Shown here: positions 32,994 to 41,353 of the stretch, in pieces | Position numbering within the stretch: the stretch's first letter is position 1 | Layout of the letters: the number at the start of each line of letters is the position of its first letter | Assembly: GCF_016863655.1 (NCBI RefSeq) | Contig: NZ_BOPH01000138.1 | Span: 1-64,000, forward strand | Source: Virgisporangium ochraceum | GTDB lineage: Bacteria > Actinomycetota > Actinomycetes > Mycobacteriales > Micromonosporaceae | Reading direction: 5' to 3' | DNA: 64,000 nt | Made by a program: the position numbers and the translations under genes | The notes under the pieces: generated by a model | Told to the model about the DNA's origin: nothing | Databases searched by the model: none | What the model saw: only the letters and a program-made list of their open reading frames with translations

Positions 32994-35900
32994 GTGAATC
33001 CACATCGACGGCGACGGGTCACCGCCTCGCTCGCGGCAGCCGCCACTGCCGCCCTCGCCCTGAACTTCCTGACGGCTGTGCCCGCCTCCGCCGAGCCGGT
33101 CCAGCACATCCCCAACGGCACCTTCAGCTCCGGCACCACCGGCTGGTGGTCCACCGACAACGCGCCCGTCTCGGTGGTCGACGGCCGGCTCTGCGCGCAG
33201 GTGCCCGGCGGCACCACCAACGCCTGGGACGTCAGCCTCGGTCACAACAGCGTGCCGCTGATCGACGGGGCGGCGTACTCCCTCAGCTTCCGCGCGTCGG
33301 CCAGCCGGGCGGTCAGCGTCCGGGCCAACGTGCAGCTCAACGAGGCGCCGTACACGACGGCGCTGTCGCGTACCGTCGCGCTCACCGCTGACGCGCAGAC
33401 CTTCGCGTACGACTTCACCGGCGGCCTCGACTCGCCCAACGGCACCCTGACCTTCCAGCTCGGCGGCAGCGCCGAGGCGTTCACCTTCTGTCTCGACGAC
33501 GTCAGCCTCACCAGCGACGAGGCCGCGCCCCCTGGCGGCCCGGAACAGATCGAGAACGGCACCTTCGACGAGGGGACGTCGGGCTGGTACTCCTACGGCA
33601 CCACGTCCACCGGGGTCGAGGACGGGCGGCTGTGCTCGGCGGTGCCGGGCGGGCTGGCCAACCCCTGGGACGCCGGGATCGGGCAGAACGGCGTCCCGCT
33701 CGTCGCGGGCTCGTCGTACACGTTCGCGTTCGACGCGTCCGCCGCGCCGGGCACCACCGTCCGCGCGAACGTGCAGCTCGGCGCCGAGCCGTACACCTCG
33801 TTCCTGTCGCGTGACGTCGCGCTCACCGCGAGCCCGCAGCACTTCGAGTACACGTTCACCGCCACCGCCGACACCGAGGCGGGCCAGGTCGCCTTCCAGC
33901 TGGGCGGCAGCGCGGCGGCGTACACGGTCTGCCTCGACAACGTCTCGCTGGTCGGTGGGGAGGAGGAGCCGCCCTACGTTCCGGAGACCGGACCGCGGGT
34001 GCGGGTCAACCAGGTCGGCTACCTGCCCGGCGGGCCGAAGAACGCGACCCTGGTCACCGACGCCACCGCGGCGCTGCCCTGGCAGCTGAAGAACGCCGGC
34101 GGGACCGTGGTCGCCAGCGGCACCACCACGCCACGCGGGGTCGACGCCGCCTCCGGGCAGAACGTCCACAGCATCGACTTCGGCTCGTTCCGCACCGCCG
34201 GCACCGGCTACACGCTGGTCTCCGACGGGCAGACCAGCCACCCGTTCGACATCTCCGGCACCGTCTACCAGCAGCTGCGGTCCGACGCCCTGCAGTTCTT
34301 CTACATCCAGCGCAGCGGCATCGAGATCGACGGCGGGCTGGTCGGTGCGCAGTACGCGCGCCCCGCCGGTCACCTCGGCATTGCTCCCAACAAGGGCGAC
34401 ACCGACGTGCCGTGCCGGGCCAACAGCTGTGACTACCGGTTGGACGTGCGCGGCGGCTGGTACGACGCCGGCGACCACGGCAAGTACGTGGTCAACGGCG
34501 GCATCGCGGTGCAGCAGCTGATGAGCACCTTCGAGCGGACCAAGACGGCGGTCACCGCACGGCACGGCGCCGCCCTGGCGGACAGCACGCTGCGGGTCCC
34601 CGAGCGCGGCAACGCGGTGCCCGACATCCTCGACGAGGCCCGCTGGGAGCTGGAGTTCCTGATGCGGATGCAGGTGCCGACCGGCAAGCCGTTCGCGGGG
34701 ATGGCCCACCACAAGATGCACGACGCCAACTGGACCGGCATCCCGATGCAACCCGAGGACGACCCCGAGCAGCGCGAGCTGCACCCGCCCTCGACCGCGG
34801 CCACACTCAACCTGGCGGCCACGGCCGCGCAGTGCGCACGGCTGTTCGCGCCCTACGACGCCGCGTTCTCCGCCCGGTGTCTGACCGCCGCCCGTACCGC
34901 GTACGCCGCGGCGAAAGCCAACCCGGCCAAGCTCGCCCAGGACCTGGGCGGCGGTGGCGGCGGCTACGGTGACAGCGACGTCAGCGACGAGTTCTACTGG
35001 GCCGCCGCCGAGCTGTACCTGAGCACCGCCGAGCAGACGTTCCTCACCGACGTGACGGCCAGCCCGCACCACACCGGCGACGTCTTCGCCGCCACCGGTT
35101 TCGGGTGGGGCAGCACCGCCGCGCTGGGCCGCCTGGATCTCGCCACGGTGCCCAACCTGCTTCCGCAGGCCGACCGGCAGCGCGTCCGGCAGTCGGTCGC
35201 CGACGCCGCCGACCGCTACCTGGCGACCCTGACGGCGCAGGCCTACGGGCTGCCCATGCCGGGCAACGCGGGCAGCTACTTCTGGGGCGCGAACAGCAAC
35301 ATCCTCAACAACGTCCAGGTGCTGGCGACCGCGTTCGACCTGACCGGCGACGCGAAGTACCGGGACGGCGCGCTGCAGGGCGTCGACTACATCTTCGGCC
35401 GCAACGCGCTGAACCAGTCGTACGTCACCGGCTGGGGCGAGAAGTCGTCGCAGAACCAGCACAGCCGGATCTTCGCCCACCAGGCGGACGCCAGCCTGCC
35501 GAACCCGCCCGCGGGATCGCTGGCCGGCGGCGCCAACGCGGGCCTCGACGACCCGTACGCCAAGGACCTGCTCGAGGGCTGCAAGCCGATGTTCTGCTAT
35601 GTCGACCACATCGAGTCCTACGCGACGAACGAGGTGGCGATCAACTGGAACTCGGCGCTCGCCTGGGTGTCGTCGTTCCTCGCCGACCAGGGCACCGGTC
35701 AACCGGCGGCCGGTGTGTCGTGCGGCGCGACCTACACGAACTACGGCCCGTGGCAGGGCAACGGCGGCTTCACCGCCCAGGTCACGGTGACCAACACCGG
35801 CACCACGGTGATCGACGGGTGGACCACCCGGTTCGCCTTCCTCGGCGGCCAGCGCGTGCGCGAGGCCTGGTCGGCCACGGCCACCCAGTCCGGCGCGACG

Positions 35901-36038
35901 GTGACGGTCACGAACACCACCACCAACCGGAGGATCCAGCCGGGGCAGACGCTGTACTTCGGATTCAACGCCACGACTCCCGGCGGGCCGAACCCGTCGC
36001 CGGAGCTGATCACCCTCAACGGATCCGCCTGTCGTTGA
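32994..36038 (+). CDS. Secreted multidomain GH9 cellulase (CBM4-CBM4-Ig-GH9-CBM2)
   Basis: A 1014-residue exported cellulase. The signal peptide (residues 1-33) has an Arg-rich N-region and ends ASA. Two homologous CBM4/9-type modules follow (about 38-172 and 183-317, each with a PNGTF/ENGTF start and a LDDVSL/LDNVSL end). Next come an Ig-like module (VRVNQVGYLPGGPKN, about 332-415) and the GH9 catalytic domain (about 425-895) with GGWYDAGDHGK (catalytic Asp near 490-493), FGRNALNQSYVTGWG and ESYATNEVAINWN (catalytic Glu near 880). A C-terminal CBM2 (about 907-1014) binds crystalline cellulose. GGAAGGA precedes the GTG start. It inverts beta-1,4-glucan linkages, probably as a processive endoglucanase or cellobiohydrolase-like enzyme, and is induced by cello-oligosaccharides through the CebR box. 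Confidence 0.95.
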   Translation: MNPHRRRRVTASLAAAATAALALNFLTAVPASAEPVQHIPNGTFSSGTTGWWSTDNAPVSVVDGRLCAQVPGGTTNAWDVSLGHNSVPLIDGAAYSLSFRASASRAVSVRANVQLNEAPYTTALSRTVALTADAQTFAYDFTGGLDSPNGTLTFQLGGSAEAFTFCLDDVSLTSDEAAPPGGPEQIENGTFDEGTSGWYSYGTTSTGVEDGRLCSAVPGGLANPWDAGIGQNGVPLVAGSSYTFAFDASAAPGTTVRANVQLGAEPYTSFLSRDVALTASPQHFEYTFTATADTEAGQVAFQLGGSAAAYTVCLDNVSLVGGEEEPPYVPETGPRVRVNQVGYLPGGPKNATLVTDATAALPWQLKNAGGTVVASGTTTPRGVDAASGQNVHSIDFGSFRTAGTGYTLVSDGQTSHPFDISGTVYQQLRSDALQFFYIQRSGIEIDGGLVGAQYARPAGHLGIAPNKGDTDVPCRANSCDYRLDVRGGWYDAGDHGKYVVNGGIAVQQLMSTFERTKTAVTARHGAALADSTLRVPERGNAVPDILDEARWELEFLMRMQVPTGKPFAGMAHHKMHDANWTGIPMQPEDDPEQRELHPPSTAATLNLAATAAQCARLFAPYDAAFSARCLTAARTAYAAAKANPAKLAQDLGGGGGGYGDSDVSDEFYWAAAELYLSTAEQTFLTDVTASPHHTGDVFAATGFGWGSTAALGRLDLATVPNLLPQADRQRVRQSVADAADRYLATLTAQAYGLPMPGNAGSYFWGANSNILNNVQVLATAFDLTGDAKYRDGALQGVDYIFGRNALNQSYVTGWGEKSSQNQHSRIFAHQADASLPNPPAGSLAGGANAGLDDPYAKDLLEGCKPMFCYVDHIESYATNEVAINWNSALAWVSSFLADQGTGQPAAGVSCGATYTNYGPWQGNGGFTAQVTVTNTGTTVIDGWTTRFAFLGGQRVREAWSATATQSGATVTVTNTTTNRRIQPGQTLYFGFNATTPGGPNPSPELITLNGSACR

Positions 36039-36047
36039 GCTGAACAC

Positions 36048-36081
36048 CCCGGCCCGGTCGGCATCCGCCGGCCGGGCCGGG
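36048..36081 (+). terminator. Hairpin terminator after the GH9 gene
   Basis: CCCGGCCCGG (36048-36057) pairs perfectly with CCGGGCCGGG (36072-36081), with a 14-nt loop. It starts 10 nt after the stop codon and lies between the cellulase and the convergent NTPase gene. Confidence 0.65.
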
Positions 36082-36166
36082 TGCCACCGGTTCCCGGCGG
36101 ACCCGATCGCTGTGTGCGACCGACCATCGGAGGTCCAACGTGAGCCGGATGCTCCACCGGGTCTGG

Positions 36167-39088
36167 TTAATCAGCGGCCATGCGGTTGGCCGGACGGTGA
36201 AGGCCGGTCAACGACCTCGCCTGCACCGAAAACTCCTCGTCCGACCGCGACCCGTACCGCAGCGAAGCCCCGAAGTTCATGTACAGCAGCACCTTCGAGA
36301 AGAACAGGTGCAGCTCGTCGATCCGGTCCCGTTGCTGGAGCCAGTCGTAGGTGCCGAGCCCGTCTCCGACCGGCGAGGTCTGGTCGGCGGCCTGCCTGAC
36401 CAGACGCTCGGGCACCTCCTCCACAACGGCGAGCAACTCTGAATCGTCGTCGGTGACGAAGGCCCGCGCCAGCCCCGGCAGCAGCCCGTCGACACGCCTG
36501 CTCAGGTGCGGAGAGTCCACCTCCACCAGGAAGGAGTCCAGGAAGTTCTCGGGATCGATCGGCTGGCCGCACAGGATGGCCAGGGTGGTAAGCGGTAGGC
36601 GTAGCCTGCGGTGCCACTCCGGCAGCCACTGCTGCCCGTCGCGCGTGGACACCTCGATCGCGACGGACAGTTCGTGGCGGCCCGCCTGCGAGTTACCCTG
36701 CGCGAGCCGGTCGCCGGCCCAGTCCATCAGCGTCACCATCCCGCCGTCGGTTCGCGCGAGTCGCGCCGCGATGTGACGCCGGAGGACCGCCGAGCGTTCG
36801 GCAAGCATCGCCCTCAGTAGATCCGGGGCCGGGACCTCTCCCTGGTCCGCCGCCAGCGCCGCATAGCGAAGATGGGGATTGCGGTCGGCCAGGTCACGTC
36901 TACTGGCCCGTCCCGACTGCACGTAGCGCCAGGCGAGGCGGTCGAGGTCATCGAGAGACTGCGCCGGGCCGGCAAGCTCCCGTCGGGCGAGCCCACGGCC
37001 CCACCGCGTGCCGTTGCCGGCGATGAGCAGCGCCGCGAGGGTCATGAACACCAGGACTGCCACGGCGTACACGGCAGGCAGGGACGCCGCCGAACGCACC
37101 AGGCTGAGTGTGACACCCGAGCAACCGGCGACGAGCAGTGTCAGGCTAAAGAGCACACCGGCGGCGATCGCCGGAAGACGGACCATCCGCGCGTTCCATT
37201 CGCGTTCCGCGGCAGCGGTGAGCTTCTCCAGCTGGTCGAAGTCGCGTTGGGCCCTGTCGGCACGGGCCTGCCGACGTTCGTGCTCGATGCGCTGGCGCTC
37301 CACGGCCCACGCCGTCCGTAGGCCTTCCAGCTGCGTGGCGGCCTGCCGCCGGTCCATCTCCCGGGTGAACGTGGCGAGCTGGTCGCGAATCAGCGTGGCG
37401 TCGTCGCGTCGGGCCTCCTGGAGAGCCGCGAGCGTGGCCTCGATCCGCTCGACGGTCTCCGCATCGATCGAGCGGCCGGTCTCACCGGCCGGCGACGTCA
37501 CCTGGCTGACCACCGCCCGCATCCGGTCGGCGAAGCTCTCGTCACGTGCCACCAGGAGTTCGTCGACCGCGTCGGCCAGCAGACGCTCCGCGCCCGACGA
37601 CACGTAGCCGCACACGACCAGGACCGCCTTCGCGGACGGGGCCAGACGCCTGCTCTCCTTCACAAGCCGGACGCTGGTCAGCGCGGCCGCGACGTCGTCC
37701 GAGCCGAACACGGCGTCCATGACCTGGATGAACACCGTCGGCTTCCGGTCGGGGCCGAGCAGCCGGAACTCGACGGGTTTCTCCTGAACCACTGACGTGA
37801 GCTCGTACGGCACCGATGACGCGCGGAGCACCTCCTCGACGTCCGCCGCGACGCTCTCCCGGGTGTACTCGGCCACCTCACCGGGCAGGTGGAGGTCATG
37901 GGCCATCTCGCCGGTGATGAGCTCCTGCCGCGGGCACGCCTGGTCGAACAGGTACGCGCAGGTCTGGAGGAAGTGGCGGACGTTGCCGCCGCTCGACTGG
38001 AGTACCCACCGCACGGCTTCGTCGGTGAAGGGATGGATGGTGCCACCATGGTCGTGCTCTCCGGCCCACGGCGCGAGGTAGACCGCCAGGAGGTCCCGCG
38101 CACCCCGGTCCGACAATGCCTCGGACTCGAACACGGCCGGCCCGAAGCGCTGGTGGATGTCCGCCGGCAGCGCGTGCCACGCCTCCGCCGCGCAGCCCAT
38201 GACGAACATTCCCCGCTCACGCGGCACCGCCTCCGCCACGGATCGGAGCGTTCCCGCGTTCTGTTTGTCGAGCTTGCCGTCCGGCCCGGTGAGAAACGCC
38301 TCGGCCTGGTCCAGCACGAGCAGCAACGGCGTGCCGGCCCGCCTCAGCATGACCGCGATGAGCTGCAGGCCGGTGCGGATCTGGCTCCTGGTCTGCAAGG
38401 GTGCCGAGACGCCCAGGCGCTCCAGGTCGCGGGGAAAGAGCGTGCCCGCGGTCAACCAGCGGAACGCGGCCTCGGCCAGGTCGCGTCGCGAGAGACCGGT
38501 GATGATGCGCTGAAAGTCCGTCTGCCGGTTGCCGAGGCTGTCGAGCTCCTCGATCTGCCGTTGCCGGACCGCGGTCTCCTCGATCTGGTACCGGTCGAAG
38601 TACTCCAGAAGAACAGACAGACTGCCCGTCGTCTCGAGCACGCTCGCGTCCGGTTGCTGATCCGGCTCCTCTCCACGCGAGCTCAGGATCTCTCCGGCCA
38701 CCGAGATGAAGGCACGGTTGCACGCGTCGAGGAAATCAGCCATGTTGAGCTTGCTGGTGAAACGTCGGTACAGCTCCAACGGATCGGGTCCGTCCGCGCG
38801 GACGTAGACGACGAGAGGCCACGGCATGTCCGCCCGGCGGAGCTCGGCGAGCTCGTTCAGGACGTACCAGAAGGTATGTGTCTTTCCCGAGCCGTGCTCG
38901 CCGAACAGCGCCGCGGCCCGTCCGGACGCCATCTCGTCGGGAAGGCCCGTGACGAATCGGCGACAGACCTGGAGCATCCGCCTGACAGCCGGCCGCACCA
39001 GGGTCGGCACCGACCGTGCCGCCAGGTCGGATCCCTCCAGGGTGAACGTGGCCTGGGCCGAGAGCGGGTTGTAGGTGGGATAGGTCAT
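36167..39088 (-). CDS. Large membrane-associated P-loop NTPase (AAA/STAND-like)
   Basis: A 973-residue protein. Walker A GEHGSGKT is at 63-70, and Walker B-like TPLLLVLDQAEAF lies near 247-257. A charged linker with coiled-coil character (about 545-625, TFTREMDRRQAATQLEGL, then QRIEHERRQARADRAQRDF) leads to two membrane segments near 637-660 and 668-692. A C-terminal region of about 280 residues looks like alpha-helical repeats (LRYAALAADQGEVPAPDLL onward). This architecture suits a membrane-tethered switch NTPase rather than a metabolic enzyme. It is the last gene of a three-gene minus-strand operon, coupled by ATGA to the next P-loop protein. It fits the P-loop sensor components of bacterial conflict systems; its ligand and output are unknown. 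Confidence 0.75.
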   Translation of the reverse strand: MTYPTYNPLSAQATFTLEGSDLAARSVPTLVRPAVRRMLQVCRRFVTGLPDEMASGRAAALFGEHGSGKTHTFWYVLNELAELRRADMPWPLVVYVRADGPDPLELYRRFTSKLNMADFLDACNRAFISVAGEILSSRGEEPDQQPDASVLETTGSLSVLLEYFDRYQIEETAVRQRQIEELDSLGNRQTDFQRIITGLSRRDLAEAAFRWLTAGTLFPRDLERLGVSAPLQTRSQIRTGLQLIAVMLRRAGTPLLLVLDQAEAFLTGPDGKLDKQNAGTLRSVAEAVPRERGMFVMGCAAEAWHALPADIHQRFGPAVFESEALSDRGARDLLAVYLAPWAGEHDHGGTIHPFTDEAVRWVLQSSGGNVRHFLQTCAYLFDQACPRQELITGEMAHDLHLPGEVAEYTRESVAADVEEVLRASSVPYELTSVVQEKPVEFRLLGPDRKPTVFIQVMDAVFGSDDVAAALTSVRLVKESRRLAPSAKAVLVVCGYVSSGAERLLADAVDELLVARDESFADRMRAVVSQVTSPAGETGRSIDAETVERIEATLAALQEARRDDATLIRDQLATFTREMDRRQAATQLEGLRTAWAVERQRIEHERRQARADRAQRDFDQLEKLTAAAEREWNARMVRLPAIAAGVLFSLTLLVAGCSGVTLSLVRSAASLPAVYAVAVLVFMTLAALLIAGNGTRWGRGLARRELAGPAQSLDDLDRLAWRYVQSGRASRRDLADRNPHLRYAALAADQGEVPAPDLLRAMLAERSAVLRRHIAARLARTDGGMVTLMDWAGDRLAQGNSQAGRHELSVAIEVSTRDGQQWLPEWHRRLRLPLTTLAILCGQPIDPENFLDSFLVEVDSPHLSRRVDGLLPGLARAFVTDDDSELLAVVEEVPERLVRQAADQTSPVGDGLGTYDWLQQRDRIDELHLFFSKVLLYMNFGASLRYGSRSDEEFSVQARSLTGLHRPANRMAAD

Positions 39089-40053
39089 CGCGACACCTCC
39101 CGCCACGTGACATCCGCCATCGGCAGGTTGTTTCGGATCGCGTCGCGGGTGAATGCCAGCGCGTCGTCGTCCGGCCAGACCGCGCCCGGGGCCACTTCTC
39201 CATGCCTGTAGACCAGCATCTGCGACAATAGGAAGAGAACCCGGGCGATGGGTCTCTGCATGGTCGAGAAGACCTCTTCGAGGCCGTCGAGATCGAAGGG
39301 GTTGCGCAGCGGCGAAACGGTCGTCCAGCGCCTGTCGATCAGTACACGGACGTCGGCGCCCGGTAACACGTTCAGCTCCAGCAGGCCGCCGAATCCGCTG
39401 TCCGCCAAATGCTGCTTGGCGGCCGCCCGCACCTCGGACGCCGTCGGGTTCACGTCGTCGACCGTGACGACCACGAGACCGGCCGTCTTCGCGAACGCGC
39501 GCTTGAGCTCCTCGAGCAAACGACCGGTGGGTGCGCGTTCGATGACGCAGGCGAAGCCCCAGTCCTTCGCCTTGAGATCGGTATCGACGTTGCGTAGCAC
39601 ACGCTCGAGCTTCGGACCGATGGTTCCCTTTCCCGGCAGGCTCTCCAGCGAGTCAATCAGCTTGCTGGTCGAGTCCGCCAGATGGATGCCGCTGCTCTCG
39701 ATCTCGTTCCTCAGGTATAGAACCAGCTCCGTGAGGAACACCTCGACGTCGCTGTCGGGCATCGGTTCGCACCGGACGACGAGGTTCCTCCGCGTGACAA
39801 GTCCGCGCCACAGTTTGACGAGATAATGGGCGACTGTGGTGCGTCCGGTTCCACTGCCGCCCATGACGACCACGCACATAGGCTGCTCCGCCCGGGCACG
39901 CTCACGCATCGCCGGTTCGAGAGCGGTGATGCCGTGGCACCCGTCGACCTCGCGGACGAACAGCTTCTCGTCGTCGGGTCGCGCGAAGTCCAATGTCCGG
40001 TTCTGGAAGGGGTTCCGCACCAGGTTGTAGTAGGGCAGTTCCATGCGCTGCAT
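39085..40053 (-). CDS. P-loop ATPase-like protein with altered Walker A (GxxxxGRT)
   Basis: A 322-residue soluble protein. After an N-terminal YYNLVRNPFQNRTLDF motif it has VVVMGGSGTGRTTVAHYLVKL, where the Walker A lysine is replaced by Arg (R71). The AAA/ExeA-like fold is suggested by LVVVTVDDVNPTASEVRAAAK (Walker B-like) and the helical C-terminus. The loss of Lys may impair ATP hydrolysis, so it could be a nucleotide-binding or regulatory partner of the large NTPase encoded next (ATGA overlap). The ATG at 40053 overlaps the upstream stop (TGATG); an internal ATG at 40041 is possible. It is the middle gene of the operon. Confidence 0.65.
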   Translation of the reverse strand: MQRMELPYYNLVRNPFQNRTLDFARPDDEKLFVREVDGCHGITALEPAMRERARAEQPMCVVVMGGSGTGRTTVAHYLVKLWRGLVTRRNLVVRCEPMPDSDVEVFLTELVLYLRNEIESSGIHLADSTSKLIDSLESLPGKGTIGPKLERVLRNVDTDLKAKDWGFACVIERAPTGRLLEELKRAFAKTAGLVVVTVDDVNPTASEVRAAAKQHLADSGFGGLLELNVLPGADVRVLIDRRWTTVSPLRNPFDLDGLEEVFSTMQRPIARVLFLLSQMLVYRHGEVAPGAVWPDDDALAFTRDAIRNNLPMADVTWREVSR

Positions 40054-41006
40054 CACTCCACGGGGACGACGACGAGCAGATCGGCACTCTCCGGGGTCCA
40101 CACCCACGGTTGTCTGCAGTTCGGTGGCGCTCCGGGCACATCGGCGGTGTAGTCGAACACGAGGACCGGACGGGTATGGGTCCCGCCGATCGCGGTCGCC
40201 GTCGCACCGCTCTGGACGAGGGTGCAACGTCCGGGACCCGCGGCCCCTTCGGGCAGCGTCGCGGTCGGCGGGACAGGGTAGATCCGCACCTTCCGAGCCG
40301 TGGTGAACCCGGCGGGCGACGGCGGGGCGAGGGAGGCGGACCTCTTCCGATCGTCCTCGGCCCGCCGCTCGGTCTCGACGGCGCTCCGCGAGATGATCGC
40401 TGTGCTCAGCGCCGACAGCACCACGCCGGCGACAGCCGCCGCCCCGAGCGCGGTGATCCACCGCAGCTTCCCGTCGTACCTGTCGCGCACGTGGATGTAC
40501 GCCGCGCATTCGATGGCGTCGGAGGCCGACTGCTGCAGCGCGGTGAGACGATCCTCGACCGACCGGAGGTCACTGTCCCGTTCGCGCGATCCGTCCGCGG
40601 CCCGACGCGCCGTGTCGACGGAAATGGCGGCCGCGTGCAACACATCGTCGAGCGGTCCCATGCCGCCGTGCACGGCCACGGACGGCGGTGCCAGCCGGTC
40701 GATCTTCGCGATGAGAACCCCGTCCGGGGACCCACCGCCGTACACGGGAAAGAGCGATCCCAGCTGTCTGTCCGGGTCGCTCATGACCCATTGGCCAATC
40801 GCCACGACAACGGCGGTGCAGATCAGCGGCGTGATGGCGAACGCAATCGGTACGTACCAGTGGTCCTGTTTCGACACCAGACTGACGTTCGCGATGGTCA
40901 GTCCGGAGAACAGCGTCGCACTCGCCCCGGTGAACGCGGCGATGACCCACTTGAGCTGATCGCGAAGTGTCGTCGCCTTCGCGGCGTACGGCCCGGCCTG
41001 GCTCAC
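40053..41006 (-). CDS. Membrane protein, three TM segments, family unknown
   Basis: A 317-residue protein starting with GTG at 41006. Hydrophobic segments lie near 20-43 (WVIAAFTGASATLFSGLTI), 50-73 (VPIAFAITPLICTAVVVAI) and 183-206 (ITALGAAAVAGVVLSALST). Between the second and third is a soluble region with a possible helical hairpin (RSVEDRLTALQQSASDAIECAAY). After the third, an Arg/Ser/Pro linker leads to a roughly 100-residue extracytoplasmic-type domain with two cysteines (GRCTLV, PNCRQPW). It leads the minus-strand operon with the two P-loop NTPases and is divergent from the coiled-coil membrane protein. I do not recognise the family; the context suggests a membrane platform or sensor for the NTPases. 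Confidence 0.6.
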   Translation of the reverse strand: MSQAGPYAAKATTLRDQLKWVIAAFTGASATLFSGLTIANVSLVSKQDHWYVPIAFAITPLICTAVVVAIGQWVMSDPDRQLGSLFPVYGGGSPDGVLIAKIDRLAPPSVAVHGGMGPLDDVLHAAAISVDTARRAADGSRERDSDLRSVEDRLTALQQSASDAIECAAYIHVRDRYDGKLRWITALGAAAVAGVVLSALSTAIISRSAVETERRAEDDRKRSASLAPPSPAGFTTARKVRIYPVPPTATLPEGAAGPGRCTLVQSGATATAIGGTHTRPVLVFDYTADVPGAPPNCRQPWVWTPESADLLVVVPVE

Positions 41007-41353
41007 GGTCCCATCTCACCGGCAACCGCCGGCGCCGGCATCGGTATGTCGGCGAAGTCGGCCGAAACTCGCCGAGAAACAACACGGGGGCGCCGCGCCC
41101 CGGCCGATCGTCGGTAGCGCACGAATGATCGTCACGGGGACCCGTACCGACGGCGAAACGTGCGGTGCCGATTGAGCGAGCGATGGTGATCGGACGATCG
41201 GTGGACCCGGGACGTGACCGATGGCGTCGATCCCACCAGCCACCCGGACGGTCCACCCGCGTACAGGGCTGGACAGCCCAGTTCCCGTCCGTCAGGGACA
41301 CCCGCAGCCACGAGCGGGTGATCGCGAGGTACCGGAACTTGAGCGGCGGACGA
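41007..41353. promoter_or_regulatory. Divergent intergenic region of the NTPase island
   Basis: This 347-nt gap separates the two divergent operons and must hold both promoters. GGGGCGC-C-GCGCCCC (41087-41101) is a perfect 15-bp inverted repeat. The 9-mer CCGATCGTC (41103-41111) has an inverted match GACGATCGG near 41196-41204. These could be sites for a shared regulator. No clear -35/-10 pair stands out by eye. Confidence 0.35.

Noticed and set aside
32853..36047. A 1064-codon open frame antisense to the GH9 cellulase
   Set aside because: It mirrors a gene with clear domains, has low-complexity Arg/Gly/Val composition, and arises from third-position GC bias.
40054..40509. N-terminal extension of the altered-P-loop protein
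   Set aside because: It overlaps the membrane protein gene in another frame; translation most likely starts at the TGATG overlap.
41165..41353. Earlier ATG starts for the coiled-coil membrane protein
   Set aside because: The added residues are Arg/Ser-rich with no conserved pattern, and the region is needed for the divergent promoters.
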